This document shows, one piece after another, positions 12,801 through 24,800 of a stretch of 64,000 nucleotides of DNA (the first letter of the stretch is position 1; each line of letters begins with the position of its first letter). The DNA comes from Rostratula benghalensis (taxonomy: Eukaryota > Chordata > Aves > Charadriiformes > Rostratulidae), in assembly GCA_013399305.1 (NCBI GenBank), contig VXAI01000088.1, forward strand, positions 342,822 through 406,821. Direction: 5' to 3'. The notes beneath the pieces are model-generated. The model saw nothing but the letters and a program-made list of their open reading frames with translations. It was not told the origin of the DNA and made no database searches. A program made the position numbers and the translations under genes.

Positions 12801-15800
12801 GGAACATATGGATAGAAATATAAGTATTTCCTTTCTTACTGTTATCTGTTGCTAGGCCATTTCTCTCCCTGCATGAAGGTTTCTCAAATGCCTCTTTTGT
12901 AGTTGTTGCCACTACTCTCTTTGTATATGTTTAGAATTGAAAAAGAGGTAACATCTATGAATACATTATCAGGTCACATACCTTTTATCCCAGGAAAGAA
13001 GGGATGCCATCTTCATTGTCTTCAGTTTTATTCCAAGAACTCTCCAGCGTGTAAACACTTCTGCTACCTGCAGAATGTTAAAAATATGTTACTCTGTTTT
13101 CAAATTGTAGAGCAAGGTCCTAAGCCTAATGTCAGCAGAAGGAAAACATAATTCTAAGAAATATACAGGATCTTAAAAACAGACACAAAGTTGGTGTTCT
13201 CTTTCTGAGATTCTTCTCATCTGAGTTCTATTACACATTGACTTTTAGAATCAGATGTCTTTGAATGAAATAAAACAAACAAACAAAAAAAGCCACATTT
13301 CTCAGGATCCAACTTAAATTATTTTATTTTTTTTTAGTGTAGATGTGTGTGGAATATCTTGGTTCTGTATTCCAAGAAAACCCAATCATTTTTAACAAAG
13401 AGATCAGACAGTGTTGCAAGGTGCTTTACTTAGTCTCCACCCCATTTTACAAACTAAGGCTTCAGCCAGATAAAATTAAAAAACCCCTCTTAATTTGGAA
13501 AAAAAACCACAACATGAGTAAGGTTATGAAAATGATTGATTTTTGTTTTGATGTTCAAGCAAAAATTAGTCCAAATGTTTTTCACTGAAACAAAGCCTCT
13601 CTGTAGTTTCTGTTTTGAAATTTGAGATGTTTCATGCTGTTCTTTTGTTGCTTTTAGAAAAAGTTATTCTTGGAGGCTGAGGGCAGTTGCTACCTTGCAG
13701 TTAAGCTTTATTCTAAGCTCTATGGGGTTAATTTAGCTGTCTTTTGCTAGGGTCTTTTAACTTATTTTAGATAAAGCTTGATCACCACAGAAAATGTTGC
13801 AATCAGTCCACTGTTACCCTACAGTGAGCTTCTAATAATTTTGGACTACAGGCCACAATAACCTGAAAGAGACAAGAAATGACAATTCTGTCTCCTGTTC
13901 CATTTGAGAAATTTAAGCATTATTAATGGTTTTTTTAGAATTTGAAATGTAAATTAATTATTTGCCAAAAAAAAAAAAAAGTTATCTAAATTCCCTTAGT
14001 TATGGCATAAAATATAGCTGAATGAAAGCAGGTATCACCACAGATGAATATATACGTGCTGCTTTTATGTTGGCAGGAGCAGCTAAGGTGATACCGCTAC
14101 TATACCACAATCCCTTTTCATCTTTAGTAAAATGTTCTAAATTTAATTTTTGTGTAGATCTGATGCTCGTCTTCATAGAGATGACATCGATATCTGCTTC
14201 AGCAAAACACTGAATTCCTGCAAAGTACCCCAAATCCGTTATGCGAGCGTGGAGCGCCTTTTGGAGCGGCTAACAGACTTACGATTTCTAAGTATTGATT
14301 TCCTGAATACTTTCTTACATACTTACCGCATATTTACTACTGCAGCTGTTGTTCTGGAAAAGCTTTCAGACATATACAGACGACCCTTCACTTCCATTCC
14401 TGTCAGGTGAGCTCTGGGGTTTTTCCCTTCCATCATAGATTTCTTAGGGAAATACTGTGGTGTCATTTGCTTGTTTACCATGATTTTCTGTTTACAAAGG
14501 TCTTCTTTTGTAAATGGGACACAAGTTTTTAGGTACGCCTATCTCATCTTTCTGCCAAGGCTTTGAGAACTAAGGGTCATACAGAGTTTGCAATGCCATG
14601 CACACTTGAACAAAATTTGTGCTTTCGTTTGTTTGTTTGTTTCTTACTGTCAGGTCTTTGGAGTTATTCTTTGCTACAAGTCAAAACAACAGGGGAGAGT
14701 ACCTGGCTGATGGGAAGTCACCACATCTCTGTCGCAAGTTTTCTTCTCCGCCTCCATTGTCACTCTCCAGGACTTCCTCACCTGTAAGAACACGAAAACT
14801 GTCATTGACCTCACCGCTGAATTCAAGGATTGGTGCCCTTGACCTCTCTACTTCATCTGTGGCAAGCAGTCCTACCTCGACCTACAGCCCAGCCACCTCC
14901 CCACCACCAACAGGTAGCAAAGTACCACTGGACCTTAGCAAGGGGCCCTCCTCTCCCGAGCAAAGCCCAGGCTCTGTAGAAGACAGCTTGGAGAACCCTC
15001 GTGCTGACCTTTGTAATAAGCTGAGAAGAAGCATTCGAAGAGGTATTACAGACCCACAAAATACTCAATGTTACTTTTGATAAATAGAGTAGTCTCTAAA
15101 GTCAGCTTGATTTTTCACAGAATCGCAGAATGGTTAGAGTTGGAAGGGACTTAAAGATCATTAAGTTCCAACCCCCCCTGCCATGAGCAGGGACACCTCC
15201 CACCAGGCCAGGTTGCTCAAAGCCCCATCCAGCCTGGCCTTCAACACCTCCAGGGATAGGGCACCCAGAGTTTCTCTGAGCAACCTGTTGCAGTGTTTCA
15301 CCACCCAAGCAGTAAAGAATTTCTTCCTACTATCTAATCTAAATCTCCCCTATTCCAGTTTGAGGCCATTACCCCTTGTCCAATCACTACACACCCTTGT
15401 AAAATGTCCTGCTCCAGCTTTCATATGGGCCCCCTTTAGGTACTGGAAGGGGCTATAAGATTTCCCCAGAGTCTTCTCGTCTCCAGGCAGGAACGACCCA
15501 AGATTTTTTATTAAATTACTGCTGTGAAGGTGTTTCTTATGTCTTTTTTTTCCCCTCTGCAGTTCACTGTGAGCTGTGTTGTGAAACCAAATACCCTTCT
15601 ACTTCTTCTCTAGTAGAGGCTGCAATGTATTGTCTTTTTTCCCTGCTTTGTTGCTTCTTTGCACGAACAGCTATATGGCAGAATGGCCTTGTCTTTTTTT
15701 CACTTCACCAGAGTGTTAGGGAGAAAGGCAGAAGCTGTGCTTCCTGAATTGAAATATTTTGGAGTTGTACCATTACTAGAAAAAGATAAAATATTAAGTT

Positions 15801-18800
15801 AAAAATAAATAGGGATGTAAAGACCTAACAGCTTTAATGTTTACAGAACAAGCCTAGTTTTCCGGGAATATTTCATCACTAGTCCAAATAAATAAGTTAT
15901 GTGATGCCCTTGGTATGTTGGTGAGGTTTGAGATTCATACCACCTGCTTCTTATCTATCCAGAAGGTAGATGTCTAAAATAGATTAATTGCTCCTTTGCA
16001 AATGCCTGCTTTCTTCCATAGATTGTGGCACCTATATTGTAATTCCAGGGGCTAAAGTTGATGGAGGAAAGCCTCACTATAGGCATCTGGAATGGGATCA
16101 TTGTACATATAGATGGCAAAGCAAGAAAGTAGCTCTAATGTCATAGATTGCACAAGTGTGTGCTTATTTCTCATTGCATTTTGGGGGAGGAGCAATCTTC
16201 CTCTGAATTGGAATAGAAGTATATAGTAATTTTTGTGTTGTTGTTACATTAAACAGAAGATGATGAAATGAAAAAGTTTTATATTATTCCTTAAATTAAT
16301 GTTTGGAAATGCCCTTACATAGCCTAACTTACAGTCTGAAGAATTTGAATTGTAAATCTAAGCAAAACATAGCTCAATTTTACTTGCAAGTACTGTAACA
16401 ATGAAAATTGATGTAACTCAAGAAGAAAGAAGAAAAAGATTACCAAATATAAACTAAGTAAAATATGATTGAGGCATTATGTCTACTTCTTACTGATAAA
16501 TTGAATTGAAATAAGTGCCCTGGTAAGCAATTTGATGTTGTATTATGCAGAGGGATTGTTTTTTACAGAAAGTAGTATATTGTTAAAAAAAACATTATAA
16601 CAGGCAAGTTAGCTACCTTAACATTGTAGGAGTCTATTCTTGGCCATGCTTTATACTTTGATAAAACACTAGTTGGCTGTTACACTTCACCATTATGTTT
16701 CTCTATGGTGGATGTTTTTAAATGAATATCGTGACAGACTACTTTTATATACATATATATATATGCACAAAGTACAGTATTTAGTATATGGTGTTGGGCA
16801 AATTCTTCCTGTGCATAACCACATTCAAATCAATGTGATAGCACAGCTTTTCCCCAAATATAGACCATGTATTAAAGTGAATTGTACACAAGTAATTGCA
16901 GTCTTAAGTGTAACTTTTTAAGCTATACAGTATACAGTAAACTACTAAAGAGAGGTTAATCTGGCTTAGTTTTAGCACAGGGCATTGTTGCAGAGGGATT
17001 CGATTTTGCATTCTGGTCTGTCAGAGCTGGAAGTGTCATCTGGGCAGTGTCAGGAACATTTGGAAATGGCAAAAGCCTCATATAAATGCTAAATTGCTAT
17101 CTGTGCAGTGTCTCCAGTCCCTTTGGGGATTTCCTGCTGAGCTGTTTACACTCTGTTTGGAGGAATTTGCAGCTAAATAGTTCTGTTCTGAGGGAAAAAA
17201 GGCCTTTTGTCACCCAGCTACATATAGCATGTTGAGGAAGATAGTAAATTGAAAAAGAAATCTCACAGGGAGAATTAAAATGGGTATCAGGAGAAATGTA
17301 ATCTTGATAATCTGCAAGTTTCCTATCATTTCTGAAGTTTTCTGGGTAAGGAGAACAATTCTGTTTGATCATGAACCACCACTCCATTGTGGTCAATACC
17401 GTTGATGTGGTAGTGCCAGATTTCCAAGAAAACAACTGTGTCCTAGATCCATTACAACCGTACATATTCTGTTCCCCAGGACATATTATTAGTATGGTGG
17501 TTGTTGTTCTCCTTAAATGTCCTTTTGTATCCTGGAGTTTCCACCTTCTTCATCCACTTCGAAGCTGTTGTTTGCTTTCAAAATTGGTGGGGGTTTTTTT
17601 CGACTTTTTTTTTTTTTTTTTTTAATACAAGTTTTTGTATCTACAATACTTACGCTGCAGGTGCAGTTGCCATTCATACCAAATGCAGGGTATATTTTTT
17701 CACCCTGTTTTCCCTTATTTTGGAAGTAGTATTTCTACTGTTCCTTTTTTATTCTTCTGATAGAAGTACTCCTCCATGAAGTAATCTGCTCTCCAGTGCT
17801 GTTTGGCCATTTTATTGGGCATTTTTTTTTGTTTACGTGTGTTTATCTGACACAAATTTATTTCCCTAGCCCATATAAAACCTGTAACTTCAAGTATCCG
17901 TATTACATACGTGTTTCACTGCATATTCTGCTGACTTAAAGTGCAGTGTTATCCAAGCCTTTTTAAAAACTGACAACTTGCTGTTTTTCACCAAGTTCTT
18001 TACTTTTGAGTTTATGTGTGGCTGTGTCATAACACAAAACTTTCCCAGTCCTTTTCCCAGTCCTTTAATTCCATCCAGACAATAATTATGAATCTTCTTA
18101 ATGCAAAATATTCAGGGTAAATTCCAGAAGCAGTGCTGTTTGACACAACTGTAAACCACAGAATAAATGTAAACAACTTTGTTTAGATGGTATTTAGTGG
18201 TATTAGGTTGCTATTGAAACGCTTCTATGAAGTGCTATTAATTAATGGCCATTTTTAAAACCTTTTGGTGAAGCTCCCTTTGATGTACTGTGCTCTTAAA
18301 AAACATCTTAGAGCCCTATTCCTTAGTTTCTATGGCCTCTTGATGTTTTCAAAGAACATTTATACTTGATAAATACAAGTGGAATGGAATGGAATGGAAT
18401 GGAATGGAATGGAATGGAATGGAATAGAATGGAATGGAATGGAATCATCAGCACTTTAATTAATATAAATTGTTATTAATATGATATCATATACCTTAAA
18501 GAGTTGTAAGTTATCAATTATCATCCTGGTATTAACATTTATTCTCTTTTAAAGCAGCAGTTCTAGAATCTGTGTCAGTGGACCGGACAATTCCTGAAAG
18601 TACCTCAGCAGTGGATGCCACAGAGCTTTCCCCTTGTAGGTCCCCTTCAACACCACGTCATCTCCGCTATCGTCAACCTGGAGGTAAGAACCTGATGTTT
18701 CTCGCTTTTATCAGTCACTTCAAATAGTTTAAATACAGTACGGGTAATCTTTGCAGGGTGGTAGAAGAGAATAATGTTTGAATAATGTGTTTTTCTTTTA

Positions 18801-21800
18801 TTTTCTTTATATCTCATGTATTAAGAAAAACAGCACTGTTTGAATGTGAATTACTGTGCTTAATTTGTATAATAATGATGAGATTTGGAAGCATAGTGGA
18901 GCTTTGATACGGCGAAATGTTCTTACATAGTTCAAGCAAGATGTACCCAAATTTAAGACTAATTTTGAATCAGTCCTATTCACAGAACTCTCAAGACCTT
19001 GACAGATTTTTTTTCAGCTGCGGAAGGGACATATTTTGGGCACCATATGTAATCATGAAATACACAACACCTATTATTGTCAATGGGGAGTGACTGCGTC
19101 TGTTTCTTTGTATAATGCTGAACATTTACAGATGGTGTCACATTATTCGTTCCAGAATTTGAATAAACTGCCCAATTGAAGAGGAAAAGTGAGAGTTGGA
19201 GCTCCTCAAATAGCTCTCACGTGGCTCTTTGAAATCATTAGCAGAGCTGTGAGCTATGTCCATGAACGCTAAAAATGCTGCCCTCTCATGCAAGCCAGAT
19301 TTCTAGGCAGTTATCTCATGTCTGGGATTAAAACAGCAAAAGCAGAGCAGAGTCTTCTCAACTGTTAATAAGTTGCTGAGACGCTTTAGTTTTAAATCAA
19401 TGTGCTATTGGGCATGTTTATGGTGAGATAGCAAGATTTGGGAGCTGGAAACTATGGGGAACAGTGCCATATTATCTGAGGACTTGTCAGAAGCAGTGTT
19501 CGCAGAACACTCTATAGAGAAAGTTTGATAAATTGTGCAAAACTGTACTTATCCTAGGCATTGACCTGGGAAAATCTGTGAATCTAGTTATCAGAAGTTG
19601 GATAATATACTTAGTTCTCTGACATGGCTTTTTTTTAGGTTAATTCTCTACACCATCGGTTTTATAATATTTTTTTTTTCTTTTTTCTGTTTGGTTACTG
19701 CTTGTTCTTCTCCTTGGCAGCGTCTTAGACATTTCTTTCCATAGCGACATTAATTACACAAACCTGGAAATTAAGTTAGATCACAAATACGATTATGATG
19801 TTTTTATTTTCCTTAATTTAAAGACCTTTGGCAATGAAAACTTAAAGTCTACACAAAGTATAAACCCTAGTGAGGATTTTAAGTATTACTGTTGCTGAAT
19901 TTGAAAAATAGGAAAAGTATGTAGCAGTTATTAACTTTTTTCTTTTCCCTTTACAGTACAAACTGCTGACAACAGCCACTGCTCGGTTTCTCCTGCTTCT
20001 GCTTTTGCTATTGCTACAGCTGCAGCAGGGCACGGGAGCCCACCAGGTGAGAAAAATGTGCTGTACCAGAGACAGATAACAATAAGATACCTAGGTCTCA
20101 AGAGGTAAATATTTCTAAATAACATTCTCATCTGAATGCTAAATAACCTCTGTTATGTAATTTTGATCTGCTGGTGTTTTGAGTCTGGAATCCTGCCCTT
20201 GTGTGGACATGGCAGTACAGCACCCATAGATAATTGAAACCTTTGCTCCCAGTTATGTGACAGATATGAAGATACTTGCCTTGTTACTCATTTAATTGAA
20301 GGTGACCCGTGAGAATGACTAAAACGACTTAAGACAGACTGTCCAGGTACATCCACCCTGCTGCATTTCCATTTGGCTGATGAAGCAGTATATGTCACCA
20401 AAGAGTAAAATTATCTTTTAGACTGTTTATATACCACCACACAGCCCTGGAGAGTTGCCAGAAATCATGTCTACTTGAAAGAAGGAAAGGATGAGTATGT
20501 GTTCAGAAATACCATTTAGAACAAAACATGAAACCTAACAAATGAGGACTGCATACTCTACCACATACCTTCAAGAAACTCACATGAGCTTTGTTTTTTT
20601 CTTTTGTGAACTCTTAAGGAGATTGCCAAGCCATCCAGTGATATTTTGAACTATCATGGTATGAACCAACAACAGCTTTTCTAACTGACTTAAATCAGAA
20701 TTACGTTTATTAATCCACATCATCTATTTGTTGAATTTGTTTATTCTGCCTTTAATATTTCTAGTCTAGCCTTTTACGGAAAGATTAATATTTTACATAT
20801 ATGTAATCTACTACATAACTTAAACATGTTTTTGTCTCTTTCAGAAAACTTGCATGCTACTTGTTTATTTTACCAGCATGATAAAGATAAAAAGAAGCAT
20901 GAAGTTAAAGTACAGTTAAATTAGGCACAGTTGGTCCCTGCATGAATAATAATACACACAGTAGGGATAAATAGAGCATGTGTCTTTTACTTTGGAGGGA
21001 TGTGAAGGATGGCTGGATGGCTCATAATTTGCTGCAGTTGTAGTGTTCTCTCACCATTAATAGACTGTTGCACACCTTCATTCTTTTCCCAGGTTATTAA
21101 AGTAGGATAGCAATATTCACACATTCTAACATAGAAGTGGACAAATCAAATGATCTTTGTTCTCTGTGCTTCAGCTCATTATTTAGGAAGGGAAAAGAAC
21201 AAAGTTATGCAAGCATCCTTCTCCAGAACAGTGAAAGGTACCCAGTTTTCTTGATATGGATGTAAAATAGTATAAATACAAATTGTTGATTCAAGCCTGT
21301 GTATTCTTTACTTATTCTGAATTACCATGTTCATATACCTCTAGAGGCTTGGGTTTTGATTTCTCCTTGAAACAGTGACAGCTTCCAAAAGCAACAGAGA
21401 GGTCATCTATCAGCTCTGCTCCAATGCCTATCTTCAAATACAGAAAAGTTTCTACAAAAATCTTAATGTTAACGGTCTCATCCTAACAAATGTCCTGCTA
21501 ATCTCTGCTTTTAGCTTTGCAATGACAATTAGGTAGTCCTTTCGTGGAACTCCCGGGAGCTGCTGGGAGCACCCCGTCTCTTCAGGAGTGATTTCCTTCT
21601 CTTCTCTGAGAGTCTGTCACTCAGCCAGTGGCAAAAAAAGGAGTGAGACTGGTAATGTGGGAGAGGAACCTCCTGCCAAAATGCTTACCAATCATTTGCA
21701 GGTTGTTTTTTTTTGATGAAAAAAATCCTACTGATGTTACAGGAATTAAGTAACAGCAGTGTAATCTATACAGATTCCACACAGACCTAGCAATTTATAT

Positions 21801-24800
21801 GGAAAAGTATTTTCATCTGTGTCTTTTAGAACTTACAAATTTCCCTGGTTTATCTTTGTTCAGTTCTTTCAAACATATTACTACCGTGCTTTTTTTCTCC
21901 TTAACTGTCTGTTCTGCACAGAATGGGAGCACTAGGATAAGTAAGGTATCATGCACTGTTTTTTTTAAAGAAAAAACATCTTTTGATGTTCATTTACTGA
22001 AAATGCTTGCTTTGCATGCAAGTATAAGGTCTTTATACTTGTTAATGCACATAACCTAAGATGGTGCTCTGTCCAACTAGGACGGATTCAAACTTTACTT
22101 AAAATCTCTTAATAGTTGTATGAAGTGAAGCAAAATTAGCAAAATAATACTGTGTTGTTTTTGCAAATAATGAATAAATTGCTTACATAAGCTTAGCAAA
22201 CATACAATATTGTCTCTGATAAGAACATCTAGCCCAATGTGAAGACAAATAGTTAACGTTAAATTGATAATTTTATTTTGAAACAGTTCTACTGAACATG
22301 GGCTTCAAGGAGATTGTTTTGACAAAAATTTAAATTCAAGATCTAAATTCAAGATCTTGTATGCTGTTTATATTTTTTTAATATATATTTTTATATTCTT
22401 AGCTGGTAAACTGAAAGAGCTCTGAGAAGCTTGTGTCAGCCTCAACTCCAACTAGACACCAAAAAATCGCCCAGCTTGGAAAATAAACCTTAGACAAGAA
22501 GCAGATACTTAACCCCAAACAAATGGGTTGTTCCCTCGTGAACATAGCAGCTTTATTTCAACAGCTCTGTCATCCAGATTTTGAGCTGGGTACGTCAGTA
22601 TTTCCAGCGTGTGGCATGCTTCAGAGCTGCCTTTCCCCTCCTACAGCATGCCGATCCACGCTGTAGAGAATGTACCATTTTTCACAAGAACAAGGTGACA
22701 TATTATGGGAGAGGATGGGAGTGGGATGGAAGCTCGTGGTTGGCAGGAGGGCCTGGCTTCTTTAGTATAAGCATTTGTTTTTTGAAACCCATGTGAAAGG
22801 GAGAGGGGAGAGTGAGAAAGAAGAAGGGAAAAAAAGTCTTTGGGGGAGTATCTCTGACAAATATGATTTTCACATAGGAAAGTCTGCCCCATGCTAGCAA
22901 GGAGGAAAGATGGTTTTATTCTCTCCGATTTTAGTGATCTAAAAGAGCAATTAAAGTAAGAGCTTGAAGCGTCTACTCACAAATTATTCACTTATATACT
23001 ATCCGTTTCAACTAGTTGCCTGCATATATTACTGGTGCTAAGTTACCTTTGACTTGAGTTATTTACTTGGGTATTGTTCAAGAGAGAGAATTCTTCCTAA
23101 AGCTTCTGCTTTTTGCAGCTTGTACACTTTCAAAGAACTTTTCAAATGATCTCTCAGCCAGCCAGCAAATCCTTTCTTATGCAGAGAAAGTACAACTAGC
23201 TCCTTGCCTTTTTGCAAATCCACTCTGTTGGTTCCGAGAAGCAATCTCAATCTAAATTGCCCCTGGTTTTAGTCTAGCAAAACTGACCAACCTGTTTACA
23301 GGACCGTTTTTGATATCATGTGAATATCATATTTCTGTAGCTCCTACAATCTGCCTGCAGAAGTGATCAGACATTCCTTTGGAGTTGTAGCGGATCCTCC
23401 TCAAAGCAAGCACAAAAGCTGCTCTGTTAACATGCTAGCTGCAGCTGCTAAATGCCTCCAAAGCAACTCAGTATGCCTGGTCACTGAAAAGTACCTCCTG
23501 GTGACACTTCCCCTGCACTGCCACTGAGCAGTTTCCACTCATGGTGATGGATCTAATCCAGTCTGTGAGTTCTGGAGCAATGGTCCGGCAGTGACACCAC
23601 TGTTTACAGAGGGGTCAAGTTCCTTTCCTAATTTTATACTTTGTATAGAAAAACTGGTTATATGCTGCTTTCCACTGATAATCAGTCATGAATTGGTGCA
23701 TTAATTGTATGTGTAAGTCAAACATTAGTGCTGGAAAAGATGTACGGAGAAGTGTGTAATCCTTTTACAGTATAAATGTCTGATTTATTTTGACTTGGCT
23801 ATTTCTGTATTCATGGTCACTGCTTGGCATAAAACACTGCAGGCCCTTCCTCTACTTTGTTTGACCACTTCTGATCTAAAGCTGCCAAACCTCTTGAATG
23901 CAGTCGAGGATAAACACTGTGGAAATACTGATGCAAAAGTGTCAACTTCAAAAGCCAGTGCTTTATATGAAACTGTCAACTTCAGGAGCCACTGAAATTA
24001 ATATGGAAAGTCCTCATGTCCTCAGAAGGGCTGTAGGAGTTTGTCTGCCGTAACTGTAGCAGCAGTAACAAATGTAAATGGACTTTCATAAATTACAGAT
24101 GTGGTTTACAGAATGACACATCTCTTGATAGCTACATAAGCACTGAGGCTGAGCCAGATGAGTCCTGTGAGCTCTCAGCCTGACACACTTTATCCTTGCT
24201 TGATTACTGTCACAATATTAGATAGAGAAGAATTAGCTAAAAGAAATAATTCATGTTTCACAGGGATCAAGATTACACAGTGAATCACGTGTAGGCCTTT
24301 CCATTCTGATAAATGAAATATACAGATTTATTAACACTGATGACTTATTTTAAAACAGTAAAATTAGCACAAGAAAGTTTTTAGTGAGAGCTGCTTAGTT
24401 TATTTTAGGTTGCAACCTAGAGATGTACCCTAGAAAATAATGAAGGCATACACTGCCAGTGTCATCCCATTGATCCTTGAAATGGAAAAGCACATAGAAA
24501 CATACATTATGCTTTAAACAGACATGGTATTTTCTCACCATGTTGCACACAGATTGATGTGAGTGTATGGTTCCCTATTCAAGGTTATCAGCCATACTAT
24601 TCAGGGGGTATTTCCCTAATTCTGAACAGAAATAATAATGTGGCATTTTACCATTGTTGCCTGAGACAGAAATTCTGGAGTAGGCAGCTGAGTTAGTATG
24701 GAATTTGGTAAAGATTAGAATTAAGCAAGGTTAGTATGGGAAATTATTACTTTTTTTTTTTCCCCCCCATTGTGAGAGGGCAGGCAGAGAGAGATTTCCT

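Larger units (their letters stand above)
11797..14157 (+). other. RASGRF2: Intron (2.4 kb) with sequence gap and sense CR1
   Basis: It contains a TG/TTTTG-rich stretch at about 11838-11875, the 5-base gap at 11906-11910, a sense CR1 coding fragment (12165-12512), and poly-A runs near 13968-13980. Acceptor is TTTTTGTGTAG. Confidence 0.8.
15043..18557 (+). other. RASGRF2: Intron (3.5 kb)
   Basis: It contains an antisense CR1 (15116-15500) starting only about 75 bp after the donor, a TA microsatellite near 16750-16765, a T-run (17606-17623) and the GGAAT array (18381-18445). It ends with the tandem acceptors at 18552-18560. No other element was recognised in 15500-16740 or 16770-17600. Confidence 0.85.

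Noticed and set aside
14619..14653. Apparent ATG start upstream of the linker exon giving a 153-codon protein
   Set aside because: The ATG is within the intron pyrimidine tract. The reading frame coincides by chance with the exon.
17097..17465. 122-codon minus-strand frame
   Set aside because: Composition and context look random, with no motif. It lies in an intron beside a poly-T run.
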